Positions 44,980 through 52,736 of a stretch of DNA of 64,000 nucleotides are shown one piece after another. This DNA is from Alcanivorax sp. DP30 (GTDB lineage Bacteria; Pseudomonadota; Gammaproteobacteria; Pseudomonadales; Alcanivoracaceae). The translations under genes and the position numbers were made by a program. The first letter of the stretch is position 1. Each line of letters opens with the position of its first letter. The notes beneath the pieces were generated by a model, which saw only the letters and a list, made by a program, of their open reading frames with translations, was not told where the DNA came from and did no database searches. The DNA is taken from NCBI RefSeq assembly GCF_009882945.1, contig NZ_WTUY01000002.1, positions 126,927-190,926 on the forward strand, written 5' to 3'.

Positions 44980-46209
44980 TTACTGAATCAGTTCACATGC
45001 GATGTGGGAGTATTTCTTTTTCACCTGGCTGCGGCAGACATTGGCACCGAAGGACGGCACCTGATCACAGGCCTTCATGGCCGCGTACCGTTTTGCACAT
45101 TGCGCCGCGATATCGGCCATGCCTGGCTGGGCAGTAACCTCGGCAGGGGATGGCGTGCCCGGACTCGCTGCGCCGGAGGTGGCGCTGGTCACGGTGGGCG
45201 CAACGGCGGCGGGTTTGACCGATGTCGGGTTGGCACTGGCATCAATCATGGCCGCGATCAGCCCGGGCGACAGGCCGCCTTCCTTGAGCAGGGCGATCTC
45301 GTCGCCGTTGAATACCTTGTAGGGCTGATTGGCGGCGCGGATGCGTGAGGCCAGCAAGGTTTCGTCCTCTTCCCGCGACAGTCTCAGCACGTCGTAGACT
45401 TTCATGTCCTGAGGGCCGAGAAACCAGATGTCGTATTCATCAGGAAGATAAACGATGTAAGCATTGTCCAGGGCGACGTTGTCACGATGAAAGGGCAGTG
45501 CGTGGGTCGCTGGCGCCAGTTCAGAAAGGCGACGCAGGGTTTCCATGCGGAAGAAGGACTCCGGGTTGTCCTGCAGGTACTGGCGATAGGCCTGCACCGT
45601 TCCGGCCGAGACGGCCGTTTCATAGTCTTTCTGCTGTGACTGAATGTACTGCTGAAGCGCCTGCTTGTGGCGGTTGAGCTGGTCATCGGCCATGACCTGG
45701 TACTGCCCGGTGCCGGGGCTGCCCAGCAGGTAGGCGGAGGGCAACAGCATGGACAGCGCTGACCGGTAGGCCACGGGCTCACGATTCTGGAACAGTACCT
45801 CGTCGCCACTCTTCACTTCCATCACCGTTTCGCCTTCAGTGGTCAGCCAGGTGGGCAGAATCCCCAGGGTCAGGATGTAGGGCAGCATGCTCAGCCAGCC
45901 ACTGTCCTTGATGTTCTCATTGCGCACAGCAACGGTCAGATCATCCCCGCTGTCGGCAAACCAGTTCTGAATATCTTCGTTGGCTCGCTGTGTCGGGTAA
46001 GCCCTGTCATCCGGGGAGGCATAGCCGCCGGGAAGATTCAGTTCAACCCTGGCATTCCCGTCGAAGCCTTTCAGGGCTTGCGGTGGGGGTGTGGGGCTGG
46101 CGAGTTGACCCTGTGAGGGTATGTAGCGTGTGCCGGTACAGCCGCTGTTCAGCAAGCAAGCCAGAAGCGTCGCCCAGAGTGCGACTCTGGTGGTAGCAGA
46201 GCAAGTCAT
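44980..46209 (-). CDS. Hypothetical lipoprotein
   Basis: 409 residues. The signal peptide from the ATG at 46209 ends in a lipobox LNSGC (cysteine 24). The protein has a beta-rich front part (ELNLPGGYASPDDRAYP), an internal helical stretch (about 175-240, RHKQALQQYIQSQQKDYETAVSAG), an Ala/Pro/Thr-rich linker (about 330-365) and a small C-terminal domain with four cysteines (CAKRYAAMKACDQVPSFGANVCRSQVKKKYSHIAC). No family is recognised. It is probably anchored in the envelope. Confidence 0.72.
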   Translation of the reverse strand: MTCSATTRVALWATLLACLLNSGCTGTRYIPSQGQLASPTPPPQALKGFDGNARVELNLPGGYASPDDRAYPTQRANEDIQNWFADSGDDLTVAVRNENIKDSGWLSMLPYILTLGILPTWLTTEGETVMEVKSGDEVLFQNREPVAYRSALSMLLPSAYLLGSPGTGQYQVMADDQLNRHKQALQQYIQSQQKDYETAVSAGTVQAYRQYLQDNPESFFRMETLRRLSELAPATHALPFHRDNVALDNAYIVYLPDEYDIWFLGPQDMKVYDVLRLSREEDETLLASRIRAANQPYKVFNGDEIALLKEGGLSPGLIAAMIDASANPTSVKPAAVAPTVTSATSGAASPGTPSPAEVTAQPGMADIAAQCAKRYAAMKACDQVPSFGANVCRSQVKKKYSHIACELIQ

Positions 46210-46447
46210 GGTGTTTGTTCCCCTTCCCTTGTGGTGCACGGGCCCCCAGCCCGTTTGTGCTTGGTAGCATTGTGCCATGAAATTTCAGGAAATGGCGTTG
46301 TGTAAGCGTTTAAGCATTAAGGCAGTTATAAGGCGGTGCGTGTCGGCGCGGCGTGAGAGGGGGGGGGCATCAAGCGGCAAGGCGCGGGGTGGGCTTGAGA
46401 CGTGGGCCTGGTGCCCGCGGCGTTGCTTTTGCGATGGATGGATTCGC

Positions 46448-46472
46448 GGTGGGAGCTTGCCTGCAAGCGATG
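46448..46472 (+). repeat. REP-like repeat, family 2
   Basis: GGTGGGAGCTTGCCTGCAAGCGATG followed by a damaged second arm (ATCGCCTGCAGGACAGGGTG, about 46488). It lies in the 430-base gap 46210-46642, which otherwise holds only GC-rich sequence and the family 1 copy at 46602. Confidence 0.55.
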
Positions 46473-46601
46473 TGTGCTTGAACAGGATCGCCTGCAGGAC
46501 AGGGTGTAGGGCGGAAATCGGCGTGTACCGATCTCCGCCGTCAGGCGGTTGAGTATGTGGCGGAGTTGCCCTGAGGCATTTCTGCCCTAAAGTGGTTCGG
46601 C

Positions 46602-46630
46602 GGTTCGCCCCTCGAGAGGGGCTCCTACAG
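46602..46630 (+). repeat. REP-like hairpin, family 1
   Basis: GGTTCGCCCCTCGAGAGGGGCTCCTACAG: stem GCCCCTC/GAGGGGC, 13 bases from the end of the RND gene. Confidence 0.65.
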
Positions 46631-46642
46631 GTGTTGTCTGGT

Positions 46643-49315
46643 TTAGCCGGCTTTCAGCTTGGGTTTGACGGTGATCAGCAGGGCTGGCAGCAGGGTGAGG
46701 TTGCTGAGCAGGGCGACCAGCATGGCCAGGCCGGTGAGCAGGCCGAAGTAGACCGTGGGGTTGAAGCTGGACAGGGCCAGGATGGAGAAGCCGGCGATGA
46801 TGGTGAGCGAGGTGTAGTACATCGCTTTACCAATGGAGCCATGGCAGCGCTTCATGGTGGCCACGTAGTCGTTGTCGTTGGGCAGCTCTTCATGGAAGCG
46901 GTGGATGTAGTGGATGGTGTCATCCACGGCGATACCGATGCTGATGGCGGTGATGGTAATGGTCATCAGGTCCAGCGGCAGGCCAATCCAGCCCATCAGG
47001 CCCAGCACCAGCGCCGCAGACACCAGGCTGGGCACCATGCTGATCAGCGCCACTGGCAGGCTGCGGAACAGGATCAGCAACATGACCAGGATGGCGGCAA
47101 ACACATAGCCCAGGGTCTTGATCTGGGAATCGAACAGGCTCTGCAGCATGTTGTTGTAGAGCACCATGGCGCCGGTCAGGTGCACCTGTCCCGGTTCCAG
47201 GCCGAAGTTGTTCTGCAGGTCATGGCGGATCTTGGCGAGCAGGTCATTGCGGTTCAGGTTCTTGTCAGAATCAATCACCCGGACGCTGATGCGGATCTGG
47301 TTGCCATCATCGGACAGATAGGGAGTGACCAGCTGCTTTTGCAGGTCCTGGGGAATGAACTTGGCCAGTAGCATGAGCTGGACATAGGACAGCGGCCCGT
47401 TGTTCAGTTTTTCTGCCACTTCATAGGTGGTGGCCAGGGATAACACCTTGCCGGTTTCCGGCAGGCTTTCCACGTAGTTCTGAATTTCCACCAGCTTGGC
47501 CAGCCGTGCCGGGGTAAACCAGTAGGCGTCCTTGAGATCGAGGCCCTGATTGGCGGGTTCTGCAAACGGGTCTTCGCTGGTGCCGCCTGCCGCAAATGGA
47601 TCATCCACGGGCGCATCGGCGGCGAACGGGTCGCTGTCGGCAAAGGGGTCTTCGTCAGCGAATGGGTCGGTGGTGCTGTCATCTGCAAAGGGGTCACCAC
47701 CGTCAGAGGCAAACGGGTCTCCCGGCGCTTCAGTGAGACTCTCGCCATCCCAGCCTTCGCCGGTGGCGTCATTCTGTACCGCAGACCTGGGTTCTGCTTT
47801 GGGGGCGTCGATGACGATATCCAGCGGGGTGGTGCCTCCCAGCTTGCGGTCAATCTGCACCATGCCCTTGTAGATTTCCGTCTCTTCCTGAAAGTAGTCG
47901 ATGAAACGGTTTTCCACGGTCAACTTGCCGATGCCCCACAGGGAGCCACCGACCACCACTAACGCTACCAGTAACAGAGTAGGGCGGTGGCGTTCGGTGA
48001 AGCCCGCAAAGGCGAGGGTAAGCTGGCGGCTGATGTCCTTGCCTTGGCGAGGTTTTCCCGGGGACAGGGGCGAAAGCAGGGCCGGAAATACCAGGAAACA
48101 GACAATGAGCGCGACGCCAAGGCCGATGGTCATCATCCAGCCAAAGTCGATTACCGGGCGGATGCCGCTGATGACCAGGGAAGAGAAGCCCACCATGGTG
48201 GTGAGAATCATGTAGATGCTGGGGCGCATCATATGTGCGGCGGTTTCGCGGATCAGCCAGCTCTGGGTGGCATCGGGAAATTGCTCGTGCAGTTCCCGGA
48301 AGCGCACCGTGAGGTGGATGGTGATGGACATGGTGATGATCAGCAGCAGTGAAATGTAGTTGCTACTGATTACAGAAACTTTCCAGTTCATCAGCCCCAG
48401 AATGCCGGTGACCATCAGGACGGTAACCGCACAGCAGGCCAGCGGCACGATCACCCAGCGAGGGCGGCGGAAGATGATGAAAAGGGCGAGGATCAGGAAG
48501 ATCAGAACGCCGACGCCGAAAACTTTCAGGTCCGAGCGGATGAAGCTGACCACATCGGTGGTGATCATGGGGACACCGCCCAGGAACAGATCGGCCCGGT
48601 CGCGGTACTGGTCCATGATGTCGCGCACCTGCTGGATTTCACCGGCGGTGCGCGCCTGAAGCTTGCTGTTGTATTCACTGAAACTGCGGCTGGCTTCTTC
48701 CAGTGCCAGTTCACCGCCGGCGTCCAGTTCACCATTACGTTGCTGGTCGCGCAGGTCGTTGCGGCGGTGGAGCAGCTCAAAATACTTTTCGTCGCGCTCG
48801 AAACTCACCAGCAGGGCGGTGGTGCCGCCGTCGTCGCTGACCAGCAGATCTTCATAGAGCGGATTAACGTCAGTGAATTCGTCTTTGGCCAGGTTCAGGT
48901 CCACATCCTCGTCGGTGAGGGTGCGGTAATTGTTGGCCAGGTCGCTGAATTCCACCTTGGGACTGAAGAGCAGTGGCACGTCGAGCATGCTGTAAACGGA
49001 TTTCACCCGGCTTACGTCTTTCAGGTCCTGCTGCAGACCTTGCAGATGCTCCAGTGAATCGCGCTGGAACAGGGGGGCGTCAGTGGGGGAGTAGGTGATG
49101 ACAAGAAAATCGCTGCCGCCATACTGCCTGGAGACCTTGCGGTAGTATTCCAGATCCTTGTCGTTTTCCAGCACCAGGGAATCGGTGGAGGCATCAATCT
49201 GGAAATGACGGGCTTGCCAGCCCGCGAAACCACACAATAGTGCCAGCAGTACCAGCCAGAAAACGGGGTGCGCCAGCACCGCCCGGCAGTAGGCGTTAAA
49301 CAGCCGATGTGTCAT
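46643..49315 (-). CDS. RND/MMPL superfamily transporter with acidic DPFA repeat tract
   Basis: 890 residues in the inner membrane. Two halves each have one helix, a large periplasmic loop and a five-helix sterol-sensing-like bundle (for example VLMVTGILGLMNWKVSVISSNYISLLLIITMSITIHLTVRF and LMGWIGLPLDLMTITITAISIGIAVDDTIHYIHRFHEE), as in hopanoid or lipid exporter RND proteins. The second periplasmic loop holds a low-complexity stretch (about residues 525-585) of repeated DPFA-D/S units, seven or so. No adaptor or TolC gene is adjacent, which fits the single-component MMPL/HpnN type. The ATG at 49315 is preferred to the TTG one codon earlier. Confidence 0.9.
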   Translation of the reverse strand: MTHRLFNAYCRAVLAHPVFWLVLLALLCGFAGWQARHFQIDASTDSLVLENDKDLEYYRKVSRQYGGSDFLVITYSPTDAPLFQRDSLEHLQGLQQDLKDVSRVKSVYSMLDVPLLFSPKVEFSDLANNYRTLTDEDVDLNLAKDEFTDVNPLYEDLLVSDDGGTTALLVSFERDEKYFELLHRRNDLRDQQRNGELDAGGELALEEASRSFSEYNSKLQARTAGEIQQVRDIMDQYRDRADLFLGGVPMITTDVVSFIRSDLKVFGVGVLIFLILALFIIFRRPRWVIVPLACCAVTVLMVTGILGLMNWKVSVISSNYISLLLIITMSITIHLTVRFRELHEQFPDATQSWLIRETAAHMMRPSIYMILTTMVGFSSLVISGIRPVIDFGWMMTIGLGVALIVCFLVFPALLSPLSPGKPRQGKDISRQLTLAFAGFTERHRPTLLLVALVVVGGSLWGIGKLTVENRFIDYFQEETEIYKGMVQIDRKLGGTTPLDIVIDAPKAEPRSAVQNDATGEGWDGESLTEAPGDPFASDGGDPFADDSTTDPFADEDPFADSDPFAADAPVDDPFAAGGTSEDPFAEPANQGLDLKDAYWFTPARLAKLVEIQNYVESLPETGKVLSLATTYEVAEKLNNGPLSYVQLMLLAKFIPQDLQKQLVTPYLSDDGNQIRISVRVIDSDKNLNRNDLLAKIRHDLQNNFGLEPGQVHLTGAMVLYNNMLQSLFDSQIKTLGYVFAAILVMLLILFRSLPVALISMVPSLVSAALVLGLMGWIGLPLDLMTITITAISIGIAVDDTIHYIHRFHEELPNDNDYVATMKRCHGSIGKAMYYTSLTIIAGFSILALSSFNPTVYFGLLTGLAMLVALLSNLTLLPALLITVKPKLKAG

Positions 49316-49347
49316 CAATCAATCCGTTGTTGTTTTCGGGAAACCCT

Positions 49348-49782
49348 TCAGAACATGGCTGCGTATTCTGCACCAAAGCGGGTGTTGAAGCGGCTAATCA
49401 CCTTACCGACGGTCCATCCCACCAGTGGGGTCATGACGCCTTCGGTCCATTCTTCCTGATGTACGCGGCAGTTGCCATCGTCATCATCCATAAAGGTGAA
49501 GCGGTGAAAAATGCGTCCCACCGGGGTGTTCAGGCCCCAGGTAATGCGCTCGTTCTCTTTATATTCATAAACACGCACTACAACGGGCGCCGGCGGCAGG
49601 CCGGGCATGTCAACCACGAACAACAGGAAAGCGCCTGGGCGCCAGTCGCCATTCAGCATACGGGCATGACGAACGACTGAGGACCAGTTCTGCCAGTTGC
49701 TGGCTTCTGAAAGCAGTTTGAAGGCCTGTTTGCGGGGGGCCAGGGTGTCGACCACCTCATCGGACAGATAGCGTTTGAACAT
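49348..49782 (-). CDS. SRPBCC (START/polyketide cyclase-like) family protein
   Basis: 144 residues. MFKRYLSDEVVDTLAPRKQAFKLLSEASNWQNWSSVVRHARML, then PAPVVVRVYEYKENERITWGL and RFTFMDDDDGNCRVHQEEWTEGVMTPLVGWTVGKVISRFN follow the helix-grip fold, with a hydrophobic cavity for lipids or aromatics. The ATG at 49782 starts the fold; the longer in-frame start lacks support. It lies 32 bases upstream of the RND gene on the same strand, so they probably form an operon for a hydrophobic substrate. Confidence 0.82.
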   Translation of the reverse strand: MFKRYLSDEVVDTLAPRKQAFKLLSEASNWQNWSSVVRHARMLNGDWRPGAFLLFVVDMPGLPPAPVVVRVYEYKENERITWGLNTPVGRIFHRFTFMDDDDGNCRVHQEEWTEGVMTPLVGWTVGKVISRFNTRFGAEYAAMF

Positions 49783-49932
49783 GGTGAATCCTGTTGTTGA
49801 GTCTAGGGTTGGCGTCATCACGGAATGCCATAGCTTACCGGTGCAGCAGGCGGCATAACAGGCCAATCAGCACAAGCCGGTTGACCGTTGCGGCCGCATT
49901 TCCTAGCTTGAATGCTCCTGCGAGGATTTCCT

Positions 49933-50958
49933 ATGACAACAACACTGCTTCCCGCTTCCATTTTGCCCGGCCTGCTGGAAGTGTCGCTGCGAAGCGCCAT
50001 GGATATCCCGGCCCTGTTTGAGCGCCTGGGTATTGATGTGGAGATAGTCGGGCGCAGTGACCGTTTTATCAGCCTGAAGCAACTGGATGAGCTGCTGTAT
50101 TCGGCGTTTATGGAAAGTGATGATCCGCTGTTCGGGCTGCGTATCGGGGCGGATAATCACTACGGCAACCTGGATTTGCTGGGCAACCTGATGGCCACCA
50201 CTGAAACATTGGAGGCGGGATTGGCCATGCTGTTCCAGTACAAGGACCTGCTGGTGCCGTATCTGGATTTTCAGTTGACGCGGCAGGGGGATACGGCGCA
50301 GTTGTCGGTGGAAACTGGTGCCGGGGGACTGCGTTTCACAGGAACCCGCATTCACAATGATCTGGTGGTGAGCACCATGGTGGCCATTGGCCGTTCGCTG
50401 CTGGCGGGTGACTTGCCGCTGGCGGAGGTCATGTTTCTGCACCCGGAGCCGGGTGGTGATGATCTGGACCGATACCGTGAATTTTTCCAATGCCCGTTGA
50501 TCTTCTCGGCCAGGGCCAATGCCATCGTATTTCCGCAATCGCTACTGGCCACACCGTTACCGCGGGCCTTTCCGAAATACAATGAGCGGCTAAAGCGCTC
50601 TGCAGACCAGGTGCTTTCAGGTTTATCCCGGGCTGCCGGGGTCTCCGGCCAGGTGTTGCTGCGGATGCAGGGTATGCTCGGGCACATCGATATCACCATC
50701 GATTCGGTGGCAGAATCTCTGGCCATGAGTCCGCGTACCTTGCAGCGCAGACTCCAGGAGGAGGGTACCCGGTTCGCAATCCTGCGGGATCAGGTGAAAC
50801 ATCGCGCCGCCTGTCAGGCGCTGCAGGCCTGGAATTGCGATATGGGGGCCCTGGCCCAGCAATTGGGTTTCTCGGACACGGCCAATTTCTATCATGCTTT
50901 CAAGCGCTGGCAGGGCTGCGCCCCTGGTGAATACCGCCGCCGCAACCGCGCAGGCTAG
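49933..50958 (+). CDS. AraC family transcriptional regulator (OruR-like)
   Basis: 341 residues with an N-terminal arabinose-binding-type domain (LYSAFMESDDPLFGLRIGADNHYGNLDLLGNLMATTETLEAGL) and a C-terminal AraC domain: ITIDSVAESLAMSPRTLQRRLQEEG and MGALAQQLGFSDTANFYHAFKRWQGCAPGEYRR. The ATG at 49933 has GAGGA seven bases upstream. It is divergent from the SRPBCC-RND pair and may control it; the 150-base gap would hold both promoters. Confidence 0.9.
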   Translation: MTTTLLPASILPGLLEVSLRSAMDIPALFERLGIDVEIVGRSDRFISLKQLDELLYSAFMESDDPLFGLRIGADNHYGNLDLLGNLMATTETLEAGLAMLFQYKDLLVPYLDFQLTRQGDTAQLSVETGAGGLRFTGTRIHNDLVVSTMVAIGRSLLAGDLPLAEVMFLHPEPGGDDLDRYREFFQCPLIFSARANAIVFPQSLLATPLPRAFPKYNERLKRSADQVLSGLSRAAGVSGQVLLRMQGMLGHIDITIDSVAESLAMSPRTLQRRLQEEGTRFAILRDQVKHRAACQALQAWNCDMGALAQQLGFSDTANFYHAFKRWQGCAPGEYRRRNRAG

Positions 50959-50979
50959 CCAGTTAATCAAAGGCGTTAT

Positions 50980-51202
50980 TTACCACCGAGAGCACAGAGC
51001 GCACAGAGATAAAACCCATAATTGCCTCAGTGGCCCCTGTGATCTCTGTGGTAGTCAAGATTTCGTGGTTTGGGTCTCAAGTGGGAGTCTGCCTGCAGAC
51101 GAAGGGTTGGGGTATTCGCGTGCAGGCACGCTCCCACAGCGGGTATGGGGTGTGGGGTTTCCGGTTTCTTCCTCAGTGAACTCGGTGAGCTCTGTGGTAA
51201 AC
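50980..51202. repeat. CACAGAG-type repeat cluster with a nested family 2 REP pair
   Basis: TACCACCGAGAGCACAGAG (50980) faces GATCTCTGTGGTA (51041-51053) as an inverted pair; a third arm TCGGTGAGCTCTGTGGTAAA ends near 51201. Between them, 51081-51137 is a family 2 REP pair (GTGGGAGTCTGCCTGCAGAC facing GTGCAGGCACGCTCCCAC). This fills most of the 340-base gap before the next gene. A similar CACAGAG pair is at 60556-60629. Confidence 0.6.
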
Positions 51203-51300
51203 CGACTCCTGTTTTGGGGTGAGGTGCGGCATTTTGCCACATTGGATTTTCCCGCCTGGCCGGTAGGCTTGCTGACCAAGAGTCACAACCGGATTCAATC

Positions 51301-52365
51301 ATGTCCCAACGTCTTCTTTCTGTTGCTATTTCTGCCGCCATTGCAGCCTTTCCCGTCGTTTCTCAAGCCCATTATGAAGGCGGCCGTGTTGACAGCCATG
51401 CCCCGATCTCTGTGATGGGTGATCATACCCATGGCAAGGGAGAATGGATGTTGTCTTACCGGTACATGGGCATGGGCATGAGTGGTGCCAAATCCGGTAG
51501 TGAGTCTCTGAGCACCAACGAAGCCTTCGCCGAGATCCCCGGTATGGGCATGATGGCCATGAAGGCATTGCCCTATGAGATGACCATGGAGATGCACATG
51601 CTGGGCGGCATGTATGCACCTACCGATAACCTTACCTTGTTGGCAATGTTGCCTTATAGCACCAAAGAGATGACCACCCGAACCCGCATGACCATGATGA
51701 TGAACACCATGGAGGGCGAGTTCGACACGGAAACGTCGGGTATTGGTGATGCGAGTCTCGGCGGGCTGTACAAGTTTTTCGATCGTGACGGTTATCGGCT
51801 ACACCTGAACCTGGTGTTGGGTCTTCCCACCGGGTCTATTGATGAAGAAGACTATATCCCCATGCAGATGAAGGAGGTGCAGCTGCCTTATCCCATGCAG
51901 CTGGGCTCCGGCAGCTACGAGGCGCGCCCGGGGATTACCCTGAACAAGCAGTACGCCAGCTGGAGCTGGGGTGCGCAGGCCAGTGCCAAAATTGCACTGG
52001 ATGAGAACGATCAGGGCTACAAGCTCGGGTCGCGCAAGTATCTGACGGCCTGGGCGGCCAAGCCGCTGGCGCCATGGGCATCAGTGTCACTGGCCGCTTA
52101 CAAGAGCTGGTGGTCTGATATTCATGGCGAAGCTGAAGACCTGACCATCTCTCCCATGATGAATCCGGCGGCTGACCCGGAAGCCAAGGGCGGTCAGCGC
52201 CTGGACATCGGCGTGGGCCTTAATCTGCTGGGCAAGAACGGCGCATTGAAAGGGCACCGTCTGGCCATGGAGTACAAGGCGCCGGTGCAGGAATCCCTGC
52301 ACGGTATCCAGATGGAAACCGACTACACCTTTACGGTGGGGTGGCAGAAGGCCTTCGGCGGGTAA
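51301..52365 (+). CDS. Met-rich outer-membrane transporter-like protein (possible copper link)
   Basis: 354 residues. Signal peptide MSQRLLSVAISAAIAAFPVVSQA (1-23), followed by HYEGGRVDSHAPISVMGDHTHGKGEWMLSYRYMGMGM. The barrel-like remainder resembles the Phenol_MetA_deg/'transporter' family. Met and His are very abundant near the N-terminal third (MTMEMHMLGGMY, MTMMMNTMEGEF), a pattern seen in proteins encoded near copper export systems. No copper genes are adjacent here, so copper is inference only. Ends in the aromatic strand FTVGWQKAFGG. Confidence 0.75.
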   Translation: MSQRLLSVAISAAIAAFPVVSQAHYEGGRVDSHAPISVMGDHTHGKGEWMLSYRYMGMGMSGAKSGSESLSTNEAFAEIPGMGMMAMKALPYEMTMEMHMLGGMYAPTDNLTLLAMLPYSTKEMTTRTRMTMMMNTMEGEFDTETSGIGDASLGGLYKFFDRDGYRLHLNLVLGLPTGSIDEEDYIPMQMKEVQLPYPMQLGSGSYEARPGITLNKQYASWSWGAQASAKIALDENDQGYKLGSRKYLTAWAAKPLAPWASVSLAAYKSWWSDIHGEAEDLTISPMMNPAADPEAKGGQRLDIGVGLNLLGKNGALKGHRLAMEYKAPVQESLHGIQMETDYTFTVGWQKAFGG

Positions 52366-52432
52366 TGTAGTGCGGGATTGGTGTGGCGGGCGGCAGAAGT
52401 CTGACGCTAGCTCACCAGCGCCGGTGCTTGAT

Positions 52433-52502
52433 GTGGGAGCGTGCCTGCACGCGATGGCTCCTCGCTACTGACAACGCGATTCGCGTGCTGGCACGCTGCC
52501 AC
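52433..52502. repeat. REP-like inverted pair, family 2
   Basis: GTGGGAGCGTGCCTGCACGCGA on the left; TCGCGTGCTGGCACGCTGCCAC on the right, 70 bases overall, between the Met-rich protein gene and the terminator. Confidence 0.65.
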
Positions 52503-52554
52503 AGCTCTCAGCCAACACACTGGGTGTAGTACCGCTAATTGCGCTCAATCCCCA

Positions 52555-52590
52555 CAAAAAAAGCCGCACCCTTTGGGCGCGGCTTTTTTG
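52555..52590. terminator. Rho-independent terminator, likely bidirectional
   Basis: AAGCCGC pairs with GCGGCTT, with A-run before and TTTTTT after. It can end both the plus-strand gene and the minus-strand tRNA transcript. Confidence 0.85.
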
Positions 52591-52601
52591 GGTATCTTGA
52601 A

Positions 52602-52677
<76 letters not shown>

Positions 52678-52736
52678 ATGCCCCTGAACTGGGCGGGCGC
52701 TAGTTTAGCAGGACGCCCGGTTCAGGCAAGCAGGAA

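Noticed and set aside
46277-46552. 91-residue plus-strand ORF next to the lipoprotein gene
   Set aside because: Arg/Gly/Ser-rich GC-driven frame in a repeat-bearing gap; no coding signals.
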